Of a stretch of DNA of 64,000 nt, positions 22,081-35,349 are shown piece by piece (positions within the stretch are counted from its first letter, which is position 1; every line of letters starts with the position of its first letter). The notes under the pieces were generated by a model. The model searched no databases. It had not been told where the DNA came from and saw only the letters and a list, made by a program, of their open reading frames with translations. The stretch comes from Monodelphis domestica (Eukaryota > Chordata > Mammalia > Didelphimorphia > Didelphidae): NCBI RefSeq assembly GCF_027887165.1, contig NC_077227.1, forward strand, positions 541,449,189 through 541,513,188, given 5' to 3'. A program made the position numbers and the translations under genes.

Positions 22081-23425
22081 ATGTCACAATACCTCTCAAC
22101 TACCATGTGTAGTGACACGTGGATTAGGAGATAGTGGCTCACAATTATACTTGCTTCTCATGCAGGGGGATGGGAAATAGATATGATAGCAAAAGATGGA
22201 TGAGGGAGAAAAACTATATGCTGCTATCATTTCTATCCTTTATTTAAACTCCATTACTATGGACATGTTATTTCATCACCCCAATTCTGATTTTATTCAG
22301 AATTCCCCACAGTATTCCCTCTCTGATCATATACTCTGTAACCCTAGGAGACAAGACTCCTTCTGTTGCTTATCAGATGACCGAGCCATACATTTTTAGA
22401 CCTGGCTGGTCTCTCAGATATTATGCCTGAACAGATAGCTGTCCTCTTTACAATATTCTAGAATCAGTCGTCATCAAACTTCTGCCTCAAGAATTAAAGG
22501 TATAGAATATCTACTATCAAGTGAAGCAGTCTGTTCCATTTAGGGGCATTTATTGCCTTTCTGCAACTTCCACCTATTTCAGTCTCTGTCCTCTGAGATT
22601 CAACCGAACAAGTATAGTCTTTGTCAGTCCTAAACATGTTAGTCCTAAAATTGGCTTAATTCTCATGCCTCTCTCACAGCTCTGTTTTCTTTCTTCAGGT
22701 TTCAAATTCATTCACTAACTTGGTTGCTCTCCTACAAACTCTAGCTTATCAGCTTCCTCCCTAAAAGGAAGTACTAATGATGTAATACGTTAAGTTTGAG
22801 CTTCCTGGAACTCTGACCTACTGTGTTCTGGATACCATGCTTCTATGAATGAAGCTAAAATTGTAATTAGCTTTTTGAATTATTATGTCACATTTTCCAA
22901 TAATATTGACTTTCCAGACCACTAGCTTCTGGGATCTCTGTTATTATATATTTGTTTAAATTATTCTTTGTATCTAAATATGGAACTACTTTTTTGTCTT
23001 ACAGAAAGATGTTCACTCTTACATTTTAAGTGTTTACACTAAGAGAACAAGTACTGATATGTTAGTATTGACAGTTTCCTTACTGGCTGATCCCTATACT
23101 ATTGGAAACATAAGCTCAGTGGATCCTGAACCAGTGGATTCAACCCCATCCATACACATATTTGGAAAAAAAAAAAGAAACAAAAAATATCAGTGAGAGG
23201 TGATGGTCCACCACATTGCCTTTTGTGATGGGAGCCCTCTGATCCCAAGTAAGTTAGGTTCGTTTTTAAGTTATTAAAACTATCTTCCAGTTTTGTTTGG
23301 CTTGGAGCACTATTAACTGGTTGCCTAAGTCAAAAATAGTCACAAAAAACTCTACACTTTGCTGGTGAACCATAATGGGTAACAAACAAAGAGTTACCTT
23401 CAGTTAAATAAGCTCCTGATTATTT
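22081..23425. other. Gene-free stretch
   Basis: 22480-22770 may be a weak antisense CR1/L3 relic ('tttctgcaacttccacctat'). Otherwise nothing supported. Confidence 0.4.
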
Positions 23426-23429
23426 TTTA

Positions 23430-23700
23430 GCTTTAAATATTAATTAATTAATTATGGTTATATGATTCATGTTTTTTCCCTCCCCTTTCCCTACTCCCCT
23501 CCCATAGCCAAGGCACAATTACACTGGGTTTTACATGTGTCATTGATTAAGACCGTTTTCCATATTATTAATATTTGCATTAAGCTCCTGATTATTCTTG
23601 TTGAAAATTCTTTTGTTATAGCTAAAGTAAATTTACTTTTAATCATTGTTAAATGACCCACAAGGGACTGGTCCGTGTCAGGTTCAATCTACTATACCTC
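23430..23700 (-). mobile_element. L1 3' UTR, antisense
   Basis: An (ATTA)n-like tail at 23437-23452 is followed by a 'tatgattcatgttttttccc' block, pyrimidine-rich sequence and 'tgggttttacatgtgtcatt'. This is a 3' terminal sequence typical of marsupial L1. The same 3' end occurs in sense near 34360-34495. Confidence 0.65.
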
Positions 23701-23789
23701 TAAAAACCCACAACCATGAAGCATGATAGTAGAACTCATTGTTATTACATTAAATTGTCTCAAATGTAAACCAATTTTTCTATCAATAA

Positions 23790-24000
23790 ATAGTAATAAT
23801 ATAATACATACTATGTGCCAGACACTGTGCTAAATGCTTCACAATTATTATCTCATTAGAACCTCACAACAACCCTGGGAGATAAGTGCTATTACTACCC
23901 TCAATTTTGTAGAAAAGGAAACTTAGGCAAAAAGAAAGGGTAAGTAACTTACCTAGACTCACACAACACTAAGGATAAATAAAGGATGTCTACATTTAAC
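23790..24000 (-). mobile_element. MIR/core-SINE, antisense
   Basis: Starts with 'actatgtgccagacactgtg' and runs through 'ttattatctcattagaacct', 'aaaggaaacttaggcaaa' and 'acttacctagactcacac'. Confidence 0.65.
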
Positions 24001-24369
24001 TGAGAACACTTCAGACATATGGGGACAACAATCATGGCCCTGTCAAATGTTTTTCCAGACTAAATATTCCAATTTTCTTGAATAGCTTAGTGCCCTCCAC
24101 TCCTAAAATATGACAATGACAACTAAATACATTCTTTGCACAAACTAAACTAGTCAGACAACATCTATAAAAATCTGCTGGAAGTCTATTTCATTTTTTA
24201 TTCTCTATATCAGTACTGGCTTTTAGGATAACACAAAATATTTCTTTCTTCTAGTATTTCCCGATTTCTTTACTGGCCAATTTTTCCCTTGGTGTCCTTA
24301 TTTTTCACTAAACTCTCACCCATGGCTCCAAAAAGCTTTAGCATACCCAACAGCCAGCCCCCACCCCCA

Positions 24370-24745
24370 GTTAAAACTGTCTCAGCGGACAGTATTTGAC
24401 AGTCCTCAGTCTTGTTGATGAGTTAGAGGGGACTGTCTACTCCAAGCATGTAGACTTCCCCTGGTGGAATGGGCAGATGGAAATGGTTTGTTCCAATGAC
24501 CACAAAAGCAGGTTCTTTAGAGTGCTTAGAACTCAGTCAGACGTGGAAGTTAACAAGGTCTTCCACCATAATCCTGCCCATCACCAATCATCCTGATTAT
24601 GCCATCCATGGCACTTTATTGACTCTAGAAGAGAAAATGAAGCTTGTGCAGCTCTGCATCCCTTATATTCAAAGCTCACTGTAATCAATCATCACCCTGT
24701 TATTCCATTGGTCTTCAAAGACAAAGGACAAACAACATCTATTTC
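24370..24745 (+). mobile_element. Unassigned marsupial retroposon
   Basis: A higher-complexity block with a recognisable recurring core ('ggtcttccaccataatcctg', 'cccatcaccaatcatcctga') and an end 'tggtcttcaaagacaaagga' followed by an AAC-type tail. I have seen this pattern as a repeat but cannot name it. The frames at 24396-24684 run through it and are not genes. Confidence 0.4.
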
Positions 24746-25214
24746 AGCAATAATGATGTTGTTCAAATGTCTTTCATGTGATCCTTTTTCCTTTCTCTGG
24801 ATCTAAAGAGTGATTCCAAATTTGTGCTGATGACCAGATAATGGGACCTAACAACTTCTATTTATTCCCAATTAAAAAAAAAAGTTTACCAAGACTTAGC
24901 ATAGATTATTTCATTTGGTACTCAATAATAACCTGATGATAAACATCTACATATTCACATTTTATAATTAAGGAAACGGAGACTCAGAGACATTTATTTG
25001 GTCATCATAGTTGCGCAGTAAATCTATTTTTAAAAATTTATAGCTGTAAAATTCCTTCTATGTGCTCCAATGAAATTCCAATCACTTTTCTCAATTTGTT
25101 ATCTTATAATTACCATACTGTAATATAGGTCAGTACCAATATTATCCTCATGTGATAGGCTGGTAAAGTGAGAGGGAAAAGAAACAATTATCTAAAGTTA
25201 CCCAGTAAATTAGG

Positions 25215-26035
<821 letters not shown>

Positions 26036-26221
26036 TGGTTAAGATGACCCATTACACACAAACACACATACATATTAATAAATGTCATTTCAGCTATAAA
26101 TTATCATTTCAAAGTCTTGGGGGAAAATCACTGGATGCCCCATGTGATTTAAAACTATGAATCATAGGCTCATAGAAATTGATATGATCTGGTCTAAGTC
26201 CTCATTCAAAGCAAGGATTTT

Positions 26222-26320
26222 TATAAGTCAATCAATAAATCAGACAGTAAAAATTTATTATATGCTAGATACTTTGCGATGGACTAGAAATGAAAACAAG
26301 AACAAAACGAAACAAAAAAG
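26222..26320 (-). mobile_element. L2-type LINE 3' end, antisense
   Basis: 'gtcaatcaataaatcagaca' followed by 'ttattatatgctagatactt'. Short and diverged. Confidence 0.4.
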
Positions 26321-26449
26321 ATAAAGAGGTACATTGATGCATATAGATTCAAGTGTATTATGTTCACAAAGGAGTATTTCAGAAAAAAAAAGTATCTAGA
26401 AATATTTGAGGAGTAGGGAACACTTTAAGCTAATGTAAAAGATAAGGAT

Positions 26450-26642
26450 CAATAATAATAGCAATACTGTTTTAACATTTTAAGATTTTCAAAGCACTTT
26501 ACAAGTATTTCTCATTTTATCCCCCAAACAACCTGGAGTGGTAGGTGCTGATGATGATTACCATCATTTTATAGTTCCTGGACTTGAATTCAGGTGTTCC
26601 TGATTCCAGATCCAGCTCTATCCACTGTGCCAGCTAACTTTC
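26450..26642 (-). mobile_element. MIR/core-SINE, antisense
   Basis: 'caaagcactttacaagtatt', 'taggtgctgatgatgatta', 'gacttgaattcaggtgttcc' and 'tctatccactgtgccagcta' occur in the right order. The central A/G-rich core is missing. Confidence 0.6.
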
Positions 26643-27330
26643 TAGTAAATATTTAATGAAGAGGTGACATGTATTCAATAAAAGTGATAAAGTGACTCCA
26701 AGTGTTTATTTTCCTCAATTAAACATCCACATTTTATATAATGGAGCCAATGCTTATAAGAGTGGGTTCTCCATAAGTAGTAGTCATATTTGAATGGCTA
26801 GAGCAAGGTTATACTTTAGTCATCAATAAGGGCATCTGGAACTGTGTTCTTTCTTTCTTTCTTTATTTTTTTTTTGCATCTTCATGGAAAAGTCACAGCT
26901 GACTTCCTGTCACTTGGCAAATAGCACGAAGGAAGAAAGTAGGATACCAAAATGAGGCAATAAATCATAAAGTTTTGATTTTAGGGAACAGTTAATGATT
27001 GAAATGAGGTAATTTTTATTAGTATATACCATTCACACAGAGACACAAACAAAACTAAATAATAAGAAATTAATGAACAGAATGTGAAGAAAAAGATTAG
27101 AATTTTAAAATATTCCCCAATTTATCCCATTGTAAAGTTACCTATTATCTATGAGTTAAGTGACTAAGACATTTTTCTAACTCCAGTCAAACACAGTTTA
27201 TAGTTTCTTTTATCTTTTGTTACTTCCCTCAGATGGTACCAGAAAAGAAAATATCCTGACCTGATAGGAGAAGCTGACTGCTATATAAAAGGTTTTAAGT
27301 TCAAAGAGCTGCATTTATTCTAGATAGATC
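26643..27330. other. Gene-free stretch
   Basis: AT-rich with a short (CTTT)n tract near 26850. Nothing supported. Confidence 0.5.
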
Positions 27331-27332
27331 AG

Positions 27333-27493
27333 AAATATATGAATAAATATATATTTATAAATATAGATACTTATATCTATAATATATGAATAAATATATT
27401 TATAAATATTGATATTTCTATCTATATCTATAATATATGAATAAATATATATTTATAAATATAGATATTTATATCTATATCTATATCTATAAT
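27333..27493 (+). repeat. AT-rich tandem repeat with palindromic units
   Basis: Three near-identical units begin at 27333, 27381 and 27432 (periods 48 and 51). Each carries a self-complementary TTTATAAA core flanked by ATAT steps, and the array ends in (TATCTA)n. Confidence 0.9.
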
Positions 27494-27639
27494 TTGTTTG
27501 TGTATCTGTTAAAAGGAAAATACAAACTAAAAGTAATCCTTGCCCTAAAAGATCTCATATTTTGAATGGAAAGCAATACATAAAGAAACTAAAGGGAGGG
27601 AGCGAACTACTAGGAAACCTTTCAGAGGAATCTGGCTTT

Positions 27640-27790
27640 TTAAATTTACATTTATTTATTTGTTACATTAAAACATCTAGGTAACTCTCTCCCTCCCCTC
27701 TCCCCATTACAGAAGACATCATTTGACAAAAAGATATGTATATATATAAAACTATGTCTTGCTTATTTCTAGTTATCAGTTAATCTGGTT
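27640..27790 (-). mobile_element. L1 3' UTR fragment, antisense
   Basis: A pyrimidine-rich 'ctccctcccctctcccc' block followed by 'gacatcatttgacaaaaaga' and 'ttatttctagttatcagt', as in other L1 3' UTRs. Confidence 0.45.
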
Positions 27791-28104
27791 TAATGATTTA
27801 TGAGAAATAAAGAGATGGTTGAGCTGGGCACTCTCAATAAATGAACATTCTAGAAGGAGTCATCCATTCAAAGTGAGGGATTGAATGTTCTCTGAAGGTA
27901 TGAATTCTAGGGTTGAAATGATCTTCCAGATTGAAGGTTTTAGTCTGGATTGTAGCCTGATGGAAAATGAAGAGCTATTTGCAAGTTGTCTTCCTCATCA
28001 GAGGATGAGCTTTTTCAGGGAAGGTTAAGTTAATCTTTAGTGCTTAGCACAGTGTCAGGAATACAGTAGACAACTTCAAAATCATTTCCTTTTTTTAAAA
28101 TTTG

Positions 28105-28250
28105 TCTTGACTTGATTGAACTACTTACTATTGAATGACCTTGAACAAAAGACTTCTCTCATAGTTTCAATTTTCTTATTTGTTAAATGAGGGATTTGGA
28201 CTCGCTAAAGTCTTTTTCAAATCAAAAAACCTAGGATCCTACATTACTTC
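28105..28250 (+). mobile_element. MIR SINE, sense, diverged
   Basis: 'gaatgaccttgaacaaaaga', 'ttcttatttgttaaatgagg' and 'ctaaagtctttttcaaatc' match the MIR 3' half. Confidence 0.5.
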
Positions 28251-28965
28251 CTGATATTTGCAACTGCGATTTCCCCAAACACTGAACAAAACTTCATGCT
28301 GCAAACCACTTTCATGCTTTTTAATAACTACTACATAAAGTTAAAAATATGAAACTGTTGCCCACTCTTCACTTCCCAGAACAGGCCTGGCAGCAAGATG
28401 TTACTTTTGCACCAGGTTTTTTTTCCCTCTTTCCCATTTTTTTCCTGGCAAAGAAATTTTAAATAATTTATGCTTAATATTATGTCTGAATACTATCTGT
28501 GAGTATAGATAAGTCTAACTCCAGTACTTCACATGAAATTGTACAGGCAGGAAGCAGCTGGCTCGTGGGTATTTTGGTTTACTCCCTCTGTACAATGCCT
28601 CCTGTATATTTCATTTTAGACTTCTAACACTGCATCTGATTAAACTCCCATGCTCAGTTCAGGTACAGCATATGTGTCTTTAAAAATGCAATGTTCACTT
28701 CATTGGAGAAAAGTCATCTGATTACCAGGCAGTTCTAGGTAGTATAATACATTCATTGACAAATCAAAAATACACATTTCCCCCATCAATGCATTTTGTC
28801 CAGTTAAGAAGGTTTTCCACATTCTAATAATCCTAATAATAATTCAATTATTCATTCATTCAATAAGATTTATTACTATATACATGTGAAGTAGTGAGGG
28901 AGTGTAGATAGAGATCCAATCTTGGTGTCCAGGAAACTTGGATTTGAGAGTCCTTTCATATGTGT
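28251..28965. other. Gene-free stretch
   Basis: No gene or confident repeat. Confidence 0.45.
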
Positions 28966-28966
28966 G

Positions 28967-28968
28967 TG

Positions 28969-28999
<31 letters not shown>

Positions 29000-29008
29000 G
29001 TATATATA
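28967..29008 (+). repeat. (TA)n microsatellite
   Basis: Alternating TA with CA and GT interruptions. Confidence 0.93.
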
Positions 29009-29439
29009 TGAAAATGACATCACCCTTAGCAAGTGTCTTAACCTCAGTGTCACAAGAAGGTGCTAACTTGGATTATAGGGAGTGTTTTCTTACTGGGACC
29101 TCTCTATAGCTCTGAATCCAGATAATATATGCCTATGCATATATGTATAAATATGTTATTGACTCATTTATATAATGCTGCCCCTCGAATTCTTTACTAC
29201 AGGTTCGCGGTATTTTGTGGGAGTGGGTAATTTCAATAAAACCTTGGTTCTTTAGTGTCCACCAATGTATTTCTTCCACCAGAAAAACTGAAGGGACATA
29301 CACATTGCAATGTAAGGATTTTTAATTGATATGAAATTATTTTAATTGAACAACATTATATAAAAATTAATTTAATTAAATAATTCAAAATAAACATTAA
29401 GAATTATTCCAAGCAGGGACACACTTCCCTACAAATTAT

Positions 29440-29975
29440 GATACCATGATTGGAGTGAGGCACATGTTAGAGTATACATTTGACATAGAGTACATACACA
29501 GGAAAACACAATAAAGTACATGCACATTAGACGTACATATAAACAGGTGGGTAAAGGGAACCCCTTCCTCCCAGGATCATGAACTTTCTGCTCATCTGAG
29601 CCAGCCCATTACTGATCCAGAACTAGGGGTTACAGGTTCTGTCAGAGAGACTTTGATTTGTTTCTGAGATGTGGTAGACCAAAGCAGAGGGAAAGGATGT
29701 GACCTGAAGAAGTCCCTCTATAAAAATGAGACCATAGAGGAGGCCAGGCTTTTCTCTGCAGAATTTTGGCTAAGTGCTTGTCTGTGATTCAGCATTGGTG
29801 GCTAGGGTGGAAGACACTCTTGCGGGCTGGTAAGATTAAGGTGACAGGCTAGGAAATATTTCTTCTATTTCCTTCCCTCTTTATTTCTTTCTTATATGTT
29901 AAAATTAAATTGTTAAAAGCTACTATCATACTTGTGACTTAAGTGTTAATTTTTTTTATCAACAGCCACCACAAT
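29440..29975 (+). mobile_element. Probable solo LTR
   Basis: A TATA-type 'tctataaaaatgag' lies near 29718-29731, followed by GC-richer R-like sequence, a CT-rich tract at 29857-29895 and an AATTAAATT polyadenylation-like motif near 29905. It ends close to 'caacagccaccaca'. The 5' end is not resolved and no internal region is attached. Confidence 0.4.
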
Positions 29976-29979
29976 AATC

Positions 29980-31230
29980 TTTTTTAAACTAATATTATAT
30001 TCCCTAACAAATTTCTAAATATTTCATTTGGCATATTACATTTGGTATAATATTAATTTTTCAATATTACACAGGGTATGTAAATGGAATTCTCAAATTA
30101 ATGGCCACATATAGGTGGAGTACATGCATTGACTGTAACTTTCATAATTATGAACATTAGTAGTTTTAGAACCACTAATAGTTTCTGCTAATGTTATTAT
30201 AAATTATTGCATATGGTACTATCTGTATTGAATATTGCATTTCTAACTTTTATTGGGTGCCATGCTGCCTTTTATGGCATTGTTTCTCAACTGGACATAA
30301 CATATCCACACTCAAATGGGCATCTCTAATGGGCTTATGGTTGCTAGAACACTTAACTATCATCTGCTACTCATCATTTTCCTATAGCATATCTTTGTTC
30401 TTTTCTAACATCTATTGGAATGTAATGACTGGTAAGCCTTTCCTCCACAATGAACAGACTAAAATATTTTTAGTGCATAGCCATAACTATCATCTATCAA
30501 ATTCAACTAGAGACACAGAAAAAAGCTAGCAGAAATCAGAGGTGAGCATTGGCTTTTTACTTTTCTTTTGGTTATTTTTTCCCTTGATTCCTTAAAAATC
30601 CTTATTTTAACCTATTGTTAATATGAATATCCAAAGGAGTTTTTGAAGAATATAGCCAATAAAATATCAAAAGATCTGGCAGAAGATTGGGAGAGTAAAG
30701 GCCTTCTTTATAATGATAATACTTCTTGAATGGCGTATGATAAAACAAAAAAAAAAATGAACAAGTGGCAAGTAAATCAGCCCCTGCTTCTGTTCCAAAT
30801 TCAAATTTTGATTTTGCTTATCTGCAAGCAACAAAATTACTGACAATATTTTTACTAATAAACAAAATATAGTTTTAAAAATAAATAATTGAATTTAATA
30901 CAACATAATTTCAAGAGGGAAAGAAAATGCTAACTACTGCAGAAAAGTTTTACAAGTAACATCTGAGCTACTCAATTTTATGATATAGGCAATGTATTTT
31001 AGAATCCAGCTCTTCTGACTTCAGATTCAGAGCTTCTTTAATTTTTTAAATTAATGAGCAATTTATTTTCCATCCTTTCTAATACTACTCTTTGTTATTG
31101 ATAAAATACTTCTAATTAATATGCATAATAAAGCAAAATAAATTTCAACACACAATACATCCAAAAATGTATATCCTATTCTCCATCTTGACCCCATCAT
31201 TTCTCTTGCAGGAGATAGGTGAAATGCTTC
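29980..31230. other. Gene-free AT-rich stretch
   Basis: The 90-codon frame 30257-30529 has no motif or family resemblance and is not supported. Nothing else recognised. Confidence 0.5.
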
Positions 31231-31234
31231 ATGT

Positions 31235-31445
31235 TCAGTCTTCAGAATGGTAGTTGGTTGATGGCCTGAGCAAAATATAGTTTATAAATGTATGAGGACA
31301 CTTTGGTGGCATAAGAAATGAGTAAAAGATATAGTTTTAGAGTATCTTTGGAAGACTTCTCAGAACTGATGCAGTAAAGTAAGCAGGACCAGGAGAATAA
31401 TTTATATTCTTGTCTACAACACCAAATAATTGCCCAAAACATTTT
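31235..31445 (+). mobile_element. L1 ORF2 3' end, short relic
   Basis: 'ggcataagaaatgagtaaaa', 'gaagacttctcagaactgat' and 'agcaggaccaggagaataat' match the L1 ORF2 C-terminal region in order. Confidence 0.55.
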
Positions 31446-31599
31446 CAGTTTTCTGATTTCAGGTTTTAAAATATAGCATATTATGATTTAACAAGTTTCC
31501 TTTGAATATATTCTGTAAAGAGTGAATATATAACATTTGAACAAACTTTGTACAATTAATTGAAAAATTTGTTATATGGTGGGAAAGACCAAGATTAAA

Positions 31600-31745
31600 A
31601 TTTTGTATCTGATACTAGATCTGTGATATAGAGTATATCAGTTAATCTCTTTAAGTCTATTTTTTCCTCTGTAAAACAGTAATAAAATGCCTTTATTACC
31701 TATTCATAAGGTCAAGCCAACCTAAATGAGATGTAACTCTTGCTC
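31600..31745 (+). mobile_element. MIR SINE, sense, diverged
   Basis: 'gttaatctctttaagtctat' and 'tttcctctgtaaaacagtaa' resemble the MIR 3' half. Confidence 0.45.
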
Positions 31746-32970
31746 AGTACCCAGGTTATACTTCATGGAGTTCTTTTGTGACTTACCTTTTTTTTTTTTT
31801 TAACAGAGTAGAATAGATTCAAAATTACCAAAAAAGTTAGAGGTCAGAGTTGAACTCTTTTTTACTCATTTGTATGACTTTTGATTTTAAATGCAATATT
31901 TTGTAACTCTAACTCTTAGGTTTTCCATCTTTATATTTGGTGATTACTTCTTGGAAACTACATCAGAGTCGGGCATTTTACTATGTGGGAAACCTGAGAA
32001 AAAAATTGAGTCCAGTCCAACAAAATCATTGGTGACTGACTTTTTCTGTTTCTTGGGTTTGACTTTGAAACTTTGGGAGAAAATGAAAATGAAGTTGAAG
32101 TCTTAAGAGACTGAATTATTAGACAAGTTTAGCTGGTTAGTGGCCAGGAGATAAAATTAGCGATTACTACTGAATATATAAGAATAGGGTGAGCTAGCGA
32201 GGGATAAAATTATTTCCTCTTCCCCCTGTGACATTAATATCAAGATTACAGATACATAATGGCTTTTGATTGTGGCCATCTACCCCTTCCTTGTAAGAAT
32301 GAAGAGCATGGCATAGAAAAGGTTGTGAAGAATAGGCAATTCAACATTGCTATTAGTGGGCATATTCAGTCACATCAGAGCTTACTTCTACAGTTTATTT
32401 TTGGTCTCATTGTTGTAAATCAATTTTAGCCAACATGACTGAATTCTTTGGAAATTACACTAAGAAAAGAATCAAGATTGGAATCCAAGTCAGTGCGGGG
32501 CCCATACCAAGAGAAGAATAGATTATTATTAGGGTATTCTGTCTTCTTAGATAGAAATGGAGAACACTAGAAAGCATTACGATTGTATAGAGGTTTAGTG
32601 ACAATGAGAGATTTGAAGAAAGCTGGCACAGCTTAGGTTTTATCAGTCACCTGGAGGTTTACTCAGTATAGTAGGTACTCTAAGACATGCCTTTTCTTCT
32701 TGAAGAAATTCTGTCCTTTGTCTTAATGGAATCCCAGATATCTTATTGGTTGAGGGGTTCAAAAGTATTGCAGAATTGACATATGCATAAAGTATTTAGC
32801 AAATTGTAAAGTCCTATAAAATTACCAGTTTTTATTAATACACTAATGGTAAAGATTGAATACATAACAGTAGAACAAACTTGATGCTCATAGTCACGTG
32901 AAATAATGTTGTCAAGATAAATGATCAACTCACCTGAACCCATTGTTATGGTCTGGTTCAAGAACTAACA
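31746..32970. other. Gene-free stretch
   Basis: Frames at 31891-32106 and 32743-32961 are short and unsupported. No recognised repeat. Confidence 0.45.
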
Positions 32971-32971
32971 T

Positions 32972-33043
32972 GTTATTTTATTTTATTTTATTTTATTTTA
33001 TTTTATTTTATTTTATTTTATTTTATTTTATTTTATTTTATTT
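32972..33043 (+). repeat. (ATTTT)n pentanucleotide repeat
   Basis: About 14 copies of a TTTTA-type unit lie directly against the 3' end of a minus-strand SINE, so it is most simply an expanded, mutated poly(A) tail read as T-rich. Confidence 0.95.
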
Positions 33044-33240
33044 TTAAAAATCCTTACCTTCCATCTTAGAATCAAGACTACGTAGAAGAAAAGTAAAAGC
33101 TAGGCAATTGGGAGCTATGTGTATTAAGTGACTTGCCCAGGGTCACATAGCTAGGAAGTATCTGAATCCAAATTTGAACCCAGAACCTCCTGTCTCTAGG
33201 CCTGACTCTCAACCCACTGGGCCACCTAACTACTGCCATT
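33044..33240 (-). mobile_element. Marsupial tRNA-derived SINE, antisense
   Basis: The reverse of the standard layout: 'ccttaccttccatcttagaa' tail, 'gacttgcccagggtcacata' core, 'tttgaacccagaacctcc' B-box region and 'ccactgggccacctaacta' head. Confidence 0.85.
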
Positions 33241-33284
33241 GAGCATACATTTTAAAGAAGAAAATGTTCTGATCTTTCCCACTT

Positions 33285-33400
33285 AAGGTATCATATATAA
33301 TATTTTATGTATATGTGAGCAATATCTATAATATATAACATATATATTACATATATGCACACATAACATATATATACACATGTGTGCATATATACATCAT
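33285..33400 (+). repeat. AT/CA-rich simple sequence
   Basis: Interrupted TATA, CATA and CACA steps. Confidence 0.8.
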
Positions 33401-33454
33401 AGGTTTAACTTTGTATTCTGACATTTGGTGAATGCACTGGTCCTGTTGAACAGT

Positions 33455-33562
33455 GTTGATATACATATATTATATATATACATATATATATACATATACA
33501 TATATATATATATAGGGAGAGAGAAAGAAACAGACACAGACAGACAGACTGACAGACAGAAA
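33455..33562 (+). repeat. (TA)n followed by (GACA)n-like tract
   Basis: TA steps at 33461-33514, then G/A-rich and CAGA-type repeats to about 33560. Both false frames here (33397-33727) derive from this simple sequence. Confidence 0.9.
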
Positions 33563-34130
33563 GGCAGAGACACAGAGAGAGTTATACCATCCTTAAAAAT
33601 CATAGACTATGAGAATTTGATAATTAGAAAGGTGCTCAGAGGACTTTTAGTCAATGCATTCATGGAATTAATCTTCTCTATAGAAATTCATATTTTCCTT
33701 GGAGTTATCTTTGACATAACAAACTGAATATTTTCTCTCTAATGTTGACTAGGTGGAAAATGATGTAAAATCTAGGTGCTCAGATCTGCTTTGATCCTTT
33801 AAAAAAAAAAAAAACGCTGTGCTATTGCTGTTCTTGTTCTCTAATTACTGGTTTTCTCCTGTAAATGACAAGTCAGTTTTCCCCTAAGTAGTGGCAGAAG
33901 ATAAGAATTCTTTTTTTTCTCTTTGCACTTACATAAAGCTAACTGTTCTTCTGTCCTGAAGAGGAAGAACCTCTTAGAACTCTGCTTTGAACCTGAAAAG
34001 TTCACATTTTCTTCAGGAGTGTTTGCATTTTGATGTTTGATTTTACTACAATAAAGCTTTGTGAATTCTAGTAGCTCAGAATTGCAAGATCTTAGCTTAG
34101 GGAAGTATGTCTTATCATTTTTTTTTTCAA
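33563..34130. other. Gene-free stretch
   Basis: The 98-codon minus-strand frame 33841-34137 is Lys/Glu-rich with no recognised domain and is not supported. Confidence 0.45.
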
Positions 34131-34134
34131 TGCA

Positions 34135-34497
34135 CAATCAAATTTAATGGACTTCTTTCCCAGCAGCAATGCAATGATCCAGGACAATTTAGAGGGATTT
34201 ATGAGAAAGAACACTATCTGCATCCAGAGGAAGAACTGTGGGAGTAGAAACACAGAAGAAAAACATATGATTGATCACATGGGTCAATGGGGGTATGACT
34301 GGGGATGTAGACTCTAAAGGATCATCCTAGAACAAATATCAATAATATGGAAATAGGTCTTGATCAATGACACATGTAAAACCCATTTGAATTGTGCATT
34401 GCTATGGGAGGGGTGGGGAAGAGGAGAGGGAAAGAACATGAATCATATAACTATGGAAAATACTCTAAACTAATTAATTAATTAATTAATTAAAAAT
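34135..34497 (+). mobile_element. L1 3' UTR with (TTAA)n tail
   Basis: Begins in the ORF2/3' UTR junction ('cagcaatgcaatgatccagg', 'gcatccagaggaagaact'), runs through 'gacacatgtaaaacccattt' and a purine-rich GGAGGGG stretch, and ends in an (AATT)n tail at 34470-34493. It is 5' truncated, as most L1 copies are. Confidence 0.8.
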
Positions 34498-34499
34498 GC

Positions 34500-34724
34500 C
34501 ATGTCTGCTTCATTTCTGGGACACACTTTCTCCTCAGTTCTACCTCTTAGAATTCTTTGCTTTTTTTCAAGGCTCAGCACATTGCCTTCTACAATTCCCT
34601 TCTATCTAATTATTTGCTTACAGGTTGTATCCCCATAGGGGAATGCAAACTTCTTGAGTAATATGGCTATTTTCTTTTCTTTTGTATTTGCATTCCCCAA
34701 ACCTTACACAATATCTTTTTCTTT
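34500..34724 (+). mobile_element. L2 LINE 3' region
   Basis: 'ggctcagcacattgccttct', 'ggaatgcaaacttcttgagt' and 'tttgtatttgcattcccc' match the L2 3' end in order. Confidence 0.5.
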
Positions 34725-34917
34725 TTTAAACCTCACCTTCTGTCTTAGAATCAATACCGTGTGTTGGCTCCAAGGCAGAAGAGTGGTAAGGGCTAGACAA
34801 TGGGGGTCAAATGACTTGCCCAGGGTCACATAACTGGACTGTCTGGGACCAAATTTGAACCCAGGACCTTCCATCTGTCAGCTTGGCTCTCAGTCCACTG
34901 AACTATCTAACCCTAAG
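34725..34917 (-). mobile_element. Marsupial tRNA-derived SINE, antisense
   Basis: 'ccttctgtcttagaatcaat', 'gacttgcccagggtcacata', 'tttgaacccaggaccttcc' and 'tcagtccactgaactatcta' occur in reverse layout. Confidence 0.85.
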
Positions 34918-35245
34918 ATAGCTCATTCCAATTTTGAATAGTTCTAATTGTTAGAAAGATGACCTTATATCACTCCTTAATCTGTCTTCCTGTAACTTGT
35001 AACCATTGATCTTAGTTCTTCCCTCTTGATCAAAGCCAAACAAACTGAATCCTTCAGATACTTGAAAATAGCTGCTTTGGTCCCCATTCTTCTTCTCTTC
35101 TTCAGCTGAAACACTCTCTTTCCATTTTCCTCATATTGAGTGTTCATCCAAACCTGTTGCTCTTTTCATTATTGTACAGGTATCTCAGAGTTGACCTTTT
35201 CCCAGTTCATGTTAAAAGAAACACATTTTCAGTCATCTAAGAACT
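34918..35245 (-). mobile_element. CR1/L3-lineage LINE 3' region, antisense
   Basis: The reverse of the block at 60580-61420. It shows the antisense of the 'aattagagctgtccaaaagt' neighbourhood, 'gatcttagttcttccctctt', 'agatacttgaaaatagctgc' and a 'ttcttctcttcttcagctga' stretch. Confidence 0.5.
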
Positions 35246-35349
35246 GACTGTTCTGATTTTGTTTATTTGGGTTTTTTAATATGAATAGAGATAGGAAATC
35301 AATACAAAACTTCATTCATTATACTCAAGGGGTTGCTAGGTAAGTGACC

